Shown here in pieces: positions 43,900-54,689 of a stretch of DNA of 64,000 bases; position 1 is the stretch's first letter, and the number at the start of each line of letters is the position of its first letter. The position numbers and the translations under genes are program-made. The notes below the pieces were generated by a model. It saw only the letters and a program-made list of their open reading frames with translations, was not told the origin of the DNA and searched no databases. Source of the DNA: Guyanagaster necrorhizus (Eukaryota > Basidiomycota > Agaricomycetes > Agaricales > Physalacriaceae); the NCBI RefSeq assembly GCF_019112545.1, contig NW_025064911.1, positions 68,762 through 132,761 of the forward strand. The letters are read 5' to 3'.

Positions 43900-44960
43900 C
43901 TCACTGGTCAGCCCCATCTTTTACTTCCTTGATCTTCATTTCTGCACTGAGTTTCTCTGCTTCCTTCTGCAGCTTGGCAATTTGTGCTCTGATATCTTCA
44001 TGCATTTGTTTTTTCTTTAGGCAGTCCTTCAACATGTGACTCTTTTAGCTACAGTTGAAGCACCTCCCTTCTTCTTTAGATGATCAATATCCATGGGCTT
44101 CCCTGCCTCTGTATACATTGTTCTGATTCTTGTCTTCTGCATACTATAAGAGGTACTGGCTATCAATGATTTCAATTTAGCAGTATTAGGCATGCTATTA
44201 TTCTTGGAGCTTAAAGTTGAAGACTGGTTTAGCTTCTAATAGTCCTGTAGAGTGGACTGCTCTGTCTTCTGTCATTGTCACTCTTTGTACATCTTGATGA
44301 TCTGTTCTTTTTATTTATCATAGTCTTTTGGGATGAATTTTCTGATAGCTGAGATCATCATGATATACAAAAGTGGAGATTCTCTCTTAAGAGCCTCAAC
44401 CATTCTCCTATTGTTGGCTACATCATCTCATATTCCAGCAAGCTTGGTGAGTCATTCCAGTTCATTGAAGTAGTCAGTAGCTGCCTTGTCTCTCATCTTC
44501 TATTCCTTGATCTTTTGCTTGTATACTTCCTGTATGGCCAGATCAATAAACTTGTCATTGGGCATCTGCTTAAAGACTGGCTGCAAGAGATACTAGTAGT
44601 GTTGCTATATAGTTGATCAGAAGTTAGGGGAGATTAAGATCTATCATGTTTTCACCTCCTCCAGATATAAGGAAGTGAAGACAATATGGTTCATGTCTAT
44701 ATCTAGATAGACCATGTAAACCTCAAAATATTGTTCACAATTGACAAAGAATCTGTCAATATCATCAGAGACCCCCTTAAAGGGTTAGAGCTTCCAAAGT
44801 AGGTCAGGGTGGCATTGCATTACCATAGTGTTTTTCAATAAAGGTCCCATAAGATTGGGCCATTTGTTAAAGGGCAGGCAGCACTATTTGATGAGTGGCC
44901 CAAGGAAAGAATGAAGAAAGTTGTCATCAGTGATGAGGCTCTCTTGGAGTGCAGCTTCTT
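43900..44960 (-). pseudogene. Gag of chromovirus D
   Basis: Minus-strand pieces such as YFNELE, LTKLAGI and RRMVEALKRESPLLY, followed by a nucleocapsid knuckle (CFNC, a stop, then KSHMLKDC, CX2CX4HX4C) near 44020-44065, parallel the better-preserved gag of element A (50640-51780). Interrupted by many stops. Confidence 0.65.
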
Positions 44961-47230
44961 TCCATATAATTACCCTATCTCATACAATAAACTCTAGTCA
45001 GACTGCTTTTAGATCATCACAGACCAGCTCCTTTCTGATCCCACTTTCTATAGCTTCATCTGATAGTGGTTGTGCACCAAGGAGTCAGCTTCTTCTCTCA
45101 GTCTATGAGTTTCAGGAGCTGACTGGTCAGATTGTCAGCTGAGGTCAGAAACAGGAAAGCCAAGTTGCTGAGGTCTGAACTGAGAGAGTGGAGTATGAAT
45201 ATTGACTTTGCTGGCTTTGAATTGAAGGAGCTATATATATGGCTTATTTTGGAGTGACAGATAGTGACCATGGTATTAGTTGGATGTTGAATCAGGATTT
45301 GTATGCCAGCAGATCATGAAGTTAATCTTTCAGATGATTCTGATTATAAGTTTGAACTGTATATTTAGTGGCAGCATATTGTAGAATATCCTGCTATTCA
45401 TCTGACTCTGTGTTAATATATAATTATCTCATATGCAATGCCAACTATTTAGCATCACACTATAAGAATGTTACTCCTGCTCAATACAGATCATGATACT
45501 CCTCAATACATAACTTCTGAATTTTCTCCTCCAATGCTTCTTTATCCATATCTTCTTTGGCATACTTCATAAAGTTCTCAAGCCTATAAGAGTCCTCACT
45601 GCTCTCTATATCCTTGTTGTCCTCAACTTTATTATCCTTATTGTCCACTTCCTCAAGAAGAGAACTAATAGGCTGATCAAAGATGCTCCCCATAGAAGGT
45701 TTGATTGTTGCTGAGGAGCTGCTGAGGCTGGATGCTAGGTCTGGCTTCAGGGCTGATGAGAACAGGGATAGTGGATAAGCCTGCTCAAAGACTGGCTCCA
45801 ACCTTGGTATCATACCAAATGCCACCATGTGCTCATGCTGCTGCCAGGTCCTTACTATAAACTTAGAAGTTTCTATAGAACTCCAGGTTGAGAAACTGTC
45901 TAGTGATTTGACTTCTAAAAAATCACTAGAGAGCATAGTCAGAGATATAGACATTAAGAGGTACTTGTAGCTCATAGAGATTGAGGATAGACTTGGCATC
46001 CAAGCAGATGGTGTCAGAGCTGAAAGTGTGTCAGAAAGGAGGATACTCAAGAGTTTCAGAGCTGATGAAATGTTATAAAGAAGGAGGGATACCATTATCT
46101 CCCTTGCTTTGAGCTTTATCAGTGGTGAGGACTTCTTTGGGCTCTGAGACCTAGAGGTCTATGTCAGTGGTACTTGGCTCTCAGAAAATAGAGGTAGAGA
46201 GCTCAGATCAGAGGCTATACTAGTCTGAGAAACTGCTTTCCAGATGAGTGGCTTCAAGTTCTTATTGTCAATAACATTGTCATCAATCTTCTTCTGCTTC
46301 TTCAAACTCTCACTGAGCCTCTGTCCTGGCATGCTCTGCAAGATCTTCTCAGACTTGCTTGGAGTCAGTTCAGGCTCACTCCTCTTATCACTGCTAATTC
46401 TGCTGCAGTGCTGTATCATAGTTGAAAGGGACTTGTAGATTCTAATCTGAGAATAACTGATGGATGATTTGGTCTTGAGCCTCCAGTCCTTACTCTCAAT
46501 CTTTAGCTGAGTAGAATAGAGTCTGGCCCACTCCATGGTCACTATGGTGGAAGTAGACTGAAAGGGCAGAGCTTTCACTTGGGGTTACATGGAGTGAATT
46601 GTGCCTGGAGTTGTTATTTGCATATAGTGAAAGGCTTTGAGATCTTGAAGCCATCCTAGTGACATCAAGAGAGTCTCAGATGCAGTCAGCAACCTCAGAG
46701 GTTCTTGTGGCAATAGAATAGTCAGAAGATGGTGAGTCATTAAAGAAGTCTATAGGAAGATCCTTGTTCTTATAGTTAGAGACAGAGGGCAGGACTCATG
46801 GATGTCAGATTCTTGAGACCTGAGAGTTTTGGTCTCAGAGTCATAGAGGGTATTGGTGTCTTTCTTCTTCTTGAATGTCTCTCATATGTGAGCCACTAGG
46901 CCTGGCTTTTAGTAGAGGGTGCTCTAAGGGCTAGTAAAATGTTTGTCTGGATTCAGAGATGTCATGAAGTGAGAGATCAGAGATTATATTTTGTAAAATT
47001 CAGCAGATATTTTGAAATTCCTGATAGTGTCTAACTGCCCAGACTGTGATTGATTGATGTCCATAGCACAGCTGTATGATCACTAACAATCTCAACAATG
47101 TTTTAATGATAGAGGCAAGGAGTTTGAAGAACTCATGATTAAAGTTTGAGTCTGATGTATTGATAGATGATATTTGGTTTCCTCTACACTATAGTGCATG
47201 AGAAAAGGAAAAATAAAGCTTCAAGCTAAT
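44961..47230 (-). other. Leader of chromovirus D with uncharacterised open frames
   Basis: About 2.3 kb between gag and the 5' LTR. Two minus-strand frames are open: 45481-46095 (204 codons, Ser-rich start, acidic end with LLEEVDNKDNKVEDNKDIES and LEEKIQKLCIEEYHDLY) and 46159-46578 (139 codons). They match no Gag or Pol domain. Element A has a leader of similar length in the same place. Confidence 0.5.
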
Positions 47231-47697
47231 TATTAGGCTTAAGCTGCATATAATCTGAACATATGATAACTAGCATGACTTTGTGTTTAAGCCTTCTGCT
47301 AGAATCCACTTGATGTGCTCTTTGATCATAATGCTTCAAGGTGTAAGAGAAATAGCTCAAGAGTAGAATGAGTATAAATAAACTTTAGCTTGAAGCTGAA
47401 GATTACCAGCAAGAGTGAGCCTGCTTATATACTGTATATCATAGAACTAAATATACAACTATCTATTATATGTTTCCAAGTCCTTGTGTCTATTGTCCTT
47501 AGGCATTACTACTATACACAAAAGACCAATTATATATTATTGAGGGCTGGTCACTGCACTGAAGAACAATGATAGATTAGCTTGTTGTAATGACTAAGCT
47601 TCTCTCACAGTTCTAAGCATCTGATTTAGATACTCTGACTAAGCATAAATAGGGGTTAATTTATAGAAAGAAGAATAAAAGTGGAAAAATCATAACA
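47231..47697 (-). repeat. 5' LTR of chromovirus D
   Basis: Reads TATTAGGCTTAAGCTGC to AAAAATCATAACA on the plus strand, clearly alike to 39525-39992. The terminal TG has become TA by a G-to-A change. Confidence 0.85.
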
Positions 47698-47989
47698 AAG
47701 TCCAGAATAGAGAAACTGATACTGTTGTGGCTCATGCTGCTAGATACTGTTTTGAGAAGAATACAGAGAATGCAAGAGCTGAAAGTGGAGTATAGTTTAG
47801 AATGAATGATGAGAGAAACACTATGTTATGCACACTAGGCAGTATACAAACCCACTATGCAGATGAGATAGGTGCAGTAGCTGCTGCAGCCAAGACTGCC
47901 AATATGTATGAGCAGCTCAAAATCAGAATAGCTTCTATGATCCTGATTAAACTGCTTACAATCTAGCTAAAAGAACATGAGAGACACAG
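47698..47989 (+). other. Remnant between elements D and A
   Basis: 292 bp. One plus-strand frame reads TDTVVAHAARYCFEKNTENA, then MNDERNTMLCTLGSIQTHYA and DEIGAVAAAAKTANMYEQLK, which faintly recalls the RNase H-like tail of non-LTR retrotransposons. It could be the older sequence into which D or A inserted. Confidence 0.35.
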
Positions 47990-48459
47990 TGTTATGATTT
48001 TTCCTCATAGTCATCTTTTATTCAAAGGGACTGACCCCTATATTTGCTTAATTAGGGCATCTAACCAGCACTTAGGACCATGGGACTCAGGCTTAGTCAT
48101 CACAATGCTCAGTCAGTCATTGTTCTTTGACACAAAGATAACTGCTTGATGACAGACAATACCCTTTTGTAGATAGCTTCATGACATTGAACAAAATGCT
48201 CTATAGTGCCAGAATACACAATTAGATAGATATATCTTTAGAATAGATGATGACTGATATATAAGTAGTGTAGCTCTCACTGTAGTATTTCCAGCTTCAA
48301 GCTAAAGTTTATTTCTTCATTATCTTATCTCAAGCCAATCTAAAGATCTTGCAATATAGAGCCACATAACACAATCAGTGAACTCTGACATCATTGCTCA
48401 AAGTGTGAGGCAGTGTCAGTTTATCATGTGTTTAGATCACATGTTATTTAGGCTTAACA
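47990..48459 (+). repeat. 5' LTR of chromovirus A
   Basis: 470 bp from TGTTATGATTTTTCC to TTTAGGCTTAACA, opposite in direction to the LTRs of D, B and C but of the same family. Confidence 0.88.
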
Positions 48460-50630
48460 ATTAGCTTGAAGCTTCTAGCTTCCCTTTTCCAAGCCTAACA
48501 TGCTGAGAAACTGAATGCTCTCTGCCATCAACTCCACTGATCTGAACTTCACTCACAAGTTCTTCAAACTCCTTGCTTCTATTATTGAAACTCTATTAGG
48601 ATTATTGGTGATCATACAGCTATGCTATGAATGCCAATCAATCACTGCCTGAGCTATCAGACACTATTAAGAATTTCAGCACATTAAATATATCCTATGT
48701 AATATCACCCCTGATCTCTCTCTTCATGATATCCCTTTCTCTGTCCAACAATCCTTTCAGCTCACAAAAGGAACCATATCTGAAACCATCTCTGAGGATG
48801 CACCTCAAGAGCATTCTGGAGAAGAAATGCAACACTGATATCTGCTCCAACCTCTGATGGCAATCATCAGAAATGATAGCAACCCTTGGGCTATAGGGTT
48901 TTGAAAACTAAAGCCTGACATGCCAATCTTATGCATTGAGCATACAAATGTCCCCAGCCATATCTCTAGAGAAAAAACAACTCTGACCACTGTCTCTGAG
49001 CTCAGCATTGGATGCCATGCCAGAGACTCTCTTGATGCCATTTGAGTGGCTCCAAGGAGTAGAAGCATCTCCTCTGACAATAGATATGAGTCCTTATATG
49101 CCACTCCAACAGGAAGCAGAGAAAGCTTCCCTGTGGAGTTATATGTTGAAAACCAGAGTACCAACAGTGAGGGAGGAAGAATAGAGATCATCAGGACTGA
49201 TGATTCATACTTTGCTTATGACAATAAAGAAAAAGAATGATACTGGCAAGAGGCTACTAGAGAGGCTGACTGAATTGAGCACTGTGCAGCTCACAGAGCT
49301 GACCACATATAAATGCCATCAGGCATATCATAACCAACTGACCCCATCAATCCAGTCCTCTCCTCAGAGGATGAAGTTCAACATACCAACTCTCTCACTG
49401 AGCACCTCCAGGAGCAGGCATGTATCAAGTATGAAACCACTTGAGAGAATGCCCTCTTTGGATGCTATCTCTGAGCATAAGATGCAGCAGATTAGAGAAA
49501 AGGCTCTAGGAGCCCTGAAACTAATACTCTTATCACTACTACCATCAACAGTATTCCTGATACTCTGTTCTGGGAATCTAGCACTCTCATTGATTCCAAG
49601 TATAACCCATGGGCAGTATTTCCTGAGAGCATCATCCACTGACAAGTATCACTTGATCTTGATGATGACTGCCTGTTATCCTATGGAATTGACTCAATTG
49701 CTGACACTGACAATATACTAGATTGGGATAGAGATCTATGAAGTCAGAACAGAGACCTTGGGAGTGATGCTAAGAACATCAACTCCACTGGAGACCTCAA
49801 GTGGATCCTGGATAGACATTTCACATCTCTCTTCCTCCAACCCTGCTTCTACTGAAACTTCTGCTGATATTGTAGAGCAATAGCAGCAGAAGCAGCAAGA
49901 AATGATGCTGAGCAGCAGCAATGAGAAGGATAGTCTCCTCCTCATCCTGGATCTAGTGATACTGGACTCAGCATCTAGCAGCAGCAGCAGCAGTCAGGCT
50001 GCTCTAGATATCTACAGCCTGCATGATAGTTCCTTTCTTGAGAGGGATGAGAGTAGGATGGATGATGAGAAAGAGGACAGCAAGCTGAGGGAAGGAGATC
50101 CCCTTGCTGAGTGGGGAATCATATTTTTACAGTATCTGATGGAAGAAGAACTGGCAAAGAGAGTACAGAAGGATCACCAAAAGGAATTTTTATAGCTGTA
50201 CTAAGAAGGTATAGCCACTCTGTGGATGGATGACATCTGGTTGGTGTTGCCCATGAGTCAAAAGTATGCTGCTGCTAACAGGAACAAGCATGTGAATATT
50301 TTATAATATGCAGCCACTGAGTAAGCTATTTTTATTTATAATAAACAATATCTAGAACACCAGTTGGTGCTGCTACTAGCATATAAGTCCAAATTCAACA
50401 TCCAACCAATGCTATGAACACCAAGCATTGCACCCAGCCAGGCTGTCTATATGGCATGTTCAATCTGAAGTATCTCATTCCAATATACATTCACCATCTT
50501 GGCCATTCACAGCATGGCATCTCAGCTCATGCAAAGCTGACTCAGGCTGAGGAACTCCTATTAGAACCCATAGACACAGCTGATGCATTGGCTGTTTGCC
50601 AGACAACCCTCACCTGATAAAGCTGAGGGG
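48460..50630 (+). other. Leader of chromovirus A with open frames and CAG-rich tract
   Basis: 2.2 kb between the LTR and gag. Open pieces include 48627-48857 and 49902-50195 (98 codons, with LLILDLVILDSASSSSSSSQ and an acidic-basic end EELAKRVQKDHQKEFL). Repeats of CAG/AGC occur at about 49876-49998. It has the same position and length as the leader of D, so it is a feature of this family rather than a chance insertion. Confidence 0.5.
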
Positions 50631-50639
50631 AGTAGAAAG

Positions 50640-51780
50640 GCTTCTAAAAGTACAGGAGAAGACAACCCTAAAGTAGTAGAATTAGGGTTTACCATCAAGA
50701 ATGGGTGCATCAAGTGCAAGAAGGCCCAGCCACAGGAAAGTCCTGTTGCTGATAATGGCTCTCTTTATTCCTTCTTAGAACCTCTAATGACCTGGAATGA
50801 CCTGTTCTTCAGTGGGATCTCAAATCCAATGACCACTCTAGCAGTCAATGCAGCAGTCATCAACTGCTGCCCAGACCTCCTATGGAAGCCCTATCCATTC
50901 AAGAGAGCCTCTGATAACATTGATCACTTTCTCATTGATTGCAACCAATACTTTCAAGTGTACACATCTTTTTTCATGCTTGATATGTACAAGGTTGGGT
51001 TCACCATCATCTACCTTGAAGACAAGGTGAAGATATGGTGGATGCTTTTTGCCCTCACATTCTGGTCAACCACAAGATAATATCACTGATATCTCTTGTG
51101 GCTGATATTCAAACAAATGGTGATTGACAAGTTCATCAATCCCACAGTTCAAGAAGTCTACAAATAGAAAATAAAAAAGTATAAAATAGCTGACAAATCA
51201 ACCACTGAATACTTTGATGAGTTGGAATGACTTAGTAAGCTTGCTGGGATCTGAGATGACATTGTCAACACAAGATGCATGGTCAAGTACATAAAGATGG
51301 GAGCACTGCCCTTCTATCTGAAGATAATCTCAGACATCAGACATGATATCCTGAAGGGATATGATGAATGGAAGACCCACATTATCACCATGTACAGAGA
51401 AAGGCAGTGACAGAAGGCAGAGTTGACAACCCTGTTCTCCTCAGAACAGAAGCAACAAGGACAAGGCACAAAGTCCACTCCTGGTATGACCATGTCTATC
51501 AAGCCTAGCAGCTCAACCCCAACTTCCTCCTATGGTGAAAAGAAAACTAGCATGAGCATGATATTTACCAGAACAGGTAAGCCTATGGACATAGATTGAC
51601 TCAAGAAGGAGAGTAAGTGCTTTAATTGTAGTCAAAAGGGCCACATAGCATGGGACTGTCTGCAGAAGAAAAATAAGTGCATCTGAAAAGACTTATGGGT
51701 GCTGATCACCAAGTTGCAGAAAGAAGAAAAAGACCTCAGGCCAGAGATAAAGGCTGAGAAGGTAAAAGGTCAGGTTAAGC
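50640..51780 (+). pseudogene. Gag of chromovirus A with CCHC zinc knuckle
   Basis: Reads FKRASDNIDHFLIDCNQYFQ, LEDKVKIWW, KYIKMGALPFYLKIISDIRH and GYDEWKTHIITMYRERQ, then the nucleocapsid motif CFNCSQKGHIAWDC at about 51620-51663. This is the Ty3/gypsy capsid plus CCHC arrangement. Several TGA/TAG stops split it. Confidence 0.75.
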
Positions 51781-52239
51781 AGTGAGTGATTCCACTGACT
51801 TGGCTAGAACAAAGAGTGGTGTGTCACAAGCAGATGCTGGACAGACTGATATTATCTCTATAGTACTATCTATATCTAAATTATACATGCATTCAAATAT
51901 ATCTGACATCACTGCTCTGAAAGCAGAATCCCCTAAAGAACAAACTCAACCACCTATGGGCCAAACAGGAGTGGAGGATCCCATTGGTTGGCTCAAGCCA
52001 TTAAGAGTGCAAAGGACAAAGCTGTGGCAAAAGCCATACTCAGAAACTGGATCCACAAGACCCAAGCCAAAGAAGTGGTCAATAAAGTAATAGAAGGGAT
52101 GAGAAAAGCTGAATAGTGCTGAGCCTTAGAATGGCTCAATGAACTTCCAGGACCATAGAAGTTTATCTGACAATCTAAGACTCTGGGCTGAGATCTTTTG
52201 GCCAAAGCCTGAATTGAGACACTCACATCTTAAAGCACT

Positions 52240-54188
52240 CATACAGTGACTGCCCTAATCAACAGCAGTTGCACAGGTAGCTCAATTAACTGTGCTTTCA
52301 TCACCAAGCATGGCCTTTCCACTCAAGCTACCATAGCACTGATCTCTGTCTATAATGCTGATAGGACCAAGAATCAAGCCAGTTCAATCACCAAATTCAT
52401 TGAGCTTAGGCTCATGATTGGTGATCATTCTGAAAGGATCGACTTGGCCATGACTGACCTAGGAACCAAGGAGATTTTCCTTAGTCACAACTGGTTAATT
52501 CACCACAATCTACTCATTAACTGGAAGACCAGGCAAATCACATTTGCAAGATGCCAATGCTGGAAAATCCCATTTGAACTCTCTGATGAAGACTCAGAAG
52601 ATCAATGGAATAAAAAAATAGAGGATGGTGAAATAATTCTCACTGTGGATCTGCAGAAAGCCATACATATTCATGCCATGCATTATGCCAATGACCTAGC
52701 TGCAAAGGCCAATGTGGAGAAGAAGAGCAAGACATTTGAAGAAATGGTGCTGGAATGAGCACAAGACTACTGGAACCTATTCAACAAAGAGAGCTTTGAT
52801 GAATTATCAGACCTAAAGCCTTGGGATCACACAATTGAGCTGATCCTGAATGCTAACACTAATTTAGATTGCAAGGTATATCCACTTAGCAACAATGAGC
52901 AATAAGAGCTTGATCAGTTCCTGAAAGAAAACCTTTCTAGTGGACAAATTAGGCTATCAAAGTCTCTGATGGCTCCTCCTTTCTTCTTTGTTAAGAAGAA
53001 AGACAGTAAACTCTGACTGATACAAGATTACTAGAAGCTCAATGAAATGATGATCAAGAATCATTATCTGCTTCTGCTAATCTCCAAACTAATAGACAAG
53101 CTCTGTGATGCCTGATACTACATCAAACTGAATGTCTGATCAGGCTATAACAATGTGTGCATCAAAGAAGGCAATGAATAAAAGGCCATCTTCTACACCA
53201 ACTGAGGGTTGTTTGAACTTATAGTTATGTTCTTTGAACTCACCAATTCACTGGCAACCTTCCAGTGGATGATGAACAATATATTCAAGAATCTCATTAC
53301 TACCAGAAAGGTCACAATCTACTTGGATGACATTCTAATTATGTTCAAGACCAGAGAAGAACACTAACAGCTAGTACAATAGGTACTAGCCCTTATGAGG
53401 AAGCACCAGTTGTTTCTCAAAGCTGAGAGATGCAAATTCAAGGTACTCAAGACTAAGTACCTCAGAGTCATTATCAGCAAAGAAAGCATCAGAATAGATC
53501 CTGTCAAAGTAGCAGAGATAATGAAATGGCCAGAGCCAACCAAGAAGAAGGAACTACAGTCCTTCTTTGGCTTCACCAACTTCTATCAGTGATTCATCTG
53601 AGACTACAGCAAGGTAGTTCAGCTGATGACTCAACTGACTGGCAATGCACTATAGACCTGAGGCCCAGCCCAACAATCAGCATTCAACAACCTTAAATGT
53701 CAATTAGCAGAAGATATAGTCTTCACTATCCTGACACAGAATGGGAAATTCCACATCAAAGCCAACTCTAGTGAGGGTGCCATCAGAGCTATACTCTTGC
53801 AAAAACAAAAGGATAAATAGTGTCTGGTCATATTCCTATCTAAAATACTTACCATCATAGAACATAATTATGAAATATATGACAAAGAGTTACTCATTAT
53901 AATGCTTGCCCTGGCTGAATGGTGGCATTACCTCATCAGATCAGTCTAGATCTTTGAAATCTGGACTAATCACCAGAACCTATGATACTTCTGAATATCT
54001 CAGAAGCTCAACTGCCAACAGGCCCAATAGATTATGAAGCTCTTAGAATACAAATACATGCTGCACTATAAAGCTGATGCAGCTAATAAGAAGGCAGATC
54101 TGCTTAGCAGGAGAGTAGATCATGATCAGGAAGAAGGCAACAATGAGAGAGTCATGATTCTGAAACTGGAACACTTTCATGCCATAAT
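52240..54188 (+). pseudogene. Pol of chromovirus A (protease, RT, RNase H), cut off by element B
   Basis: Protease region LINSSCTGSSIN with IFLSHNWLIHHNLLINWK. RT runs from [16 protein letters not shown] to YLDDILIMFKTREEH, with the YLDD box intact at 53320-53331, and KKKELQSFFGFTNFYQ. RNase H: NYEIYDKELLIIMLALAEW and YKADAANKKADLLSRRVDHD. In-frame stops occur at places where element C has Trp, Arg or Gln (for example GNE-stop-KAIF against GDEWKAAF). It ends at 54188, where B was inserted. Confidence 0.8.
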
Positions 54189-54645
54189 TGTTAGACCCAA
54201 GCATCACGTGAACCTAAACACGTGATAAGCAGATGTCTCTTCACACTTCAAGGGATCATCTGAGTTCACTGATTGTGTTTTTGGGTCGGTGTGTCACAAG
54301 GCCACAGTAATGGCTTGAGAGTAGAATGGTATAGTTATAAACTTTAGCTCGAAGCTGGGGTATTCCAGTGAAGAGCAAGCTCCTTAAATACTGTATATGT
54401 TGTGCCAATAATATGAAGTACTTATTGTAGTTTTCTCTGTCTGTTGTGCTCATTGTCCTTGAGCATCGTTGTTATACATAAAAGGGCTTTTTGTATTGTC
54501 GAGCATCATCATGGGTTACTTGAAAGAATGGTTATCATTTGAGTGACTAAGCCATTTCTCACAATGAGCAGTTGGTCTAGACTTTTATGACTAAGCATAA
54601 ATAGGGGTGTAATATGAAGGAAGAATAAGGGGAAAAATCATAACA
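54189..54645 (-). repeat. 3' LTR of chromovirus B
   Basis: 457 bp, TGTTAGACCCAAG to AAAAATCATAACA on the plus strand, followed by TTACCCCCTCCTTAAGACC, the complement of the polypurine tract. It carries two CACGTG boxes at 54205-54210 and 54219-54224. Confidence 0.9.
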
Positions 54646-54689
54646 TTACCCCCTCCTTAAGACCATCGTCCTAATGGTTTAATTTAGAG

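Larger units (their letters stand above)
39525..47697 (-). mobile_element. Chromovirus D: Ty3/gypsy element with both LTRs, heavily decayed
   Basis: An 8.2-kb element on the minus strand. The LTRs at 47231-47697 (5') and 39525-39992 (3') are 467-468 bp and clearly alike, differing mostly by C/T and G/A changes. From 5' to 3' it holds a 2.3-kb leader, gag with a CCHC knuckle (about 44020-44065), protease, RT, RNase H, integrase and a C-terminal chromodomain. Stops break every frame. The bases at the two outer flanks (AGGCC left, AAGTC right) could be a decayed 5-bp target duplication, but this is weak. Confidence 0.85.
47990..54188 (+). mobile_element. Chromovirus A: Ty3/gypsy element, interrupted by element B
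   Basis: A plus-strand element starting with its 5' LTR at 47990, then a 2.2-kb leader, gag, protease, RT and RNase H. It stops abruptly at 54188 in the segment after RNase H, where element B's 3' LTR begins (TGTTAGACCC). Integrase, chromodomain and 3' LTR of A are not present before the window end. Practically CpG-free and full of TGA, TAG and TAA codons at Arg, Gln and Trp positions. Confidence 0.85.

Noticed and set aside
39525..47697. 5-bp target duplication for element D (AGGCC/AAGTC)
   Set aside because: Two of five bases differ. Deamination could explain this, but it is too weak to report as a site.
49876..49998. CAG-rich stretch as a CRISPR or satellite array
   Set aside because: Only irregular CAG/AGC triplets inside the leader of element A; no spaced repeats.
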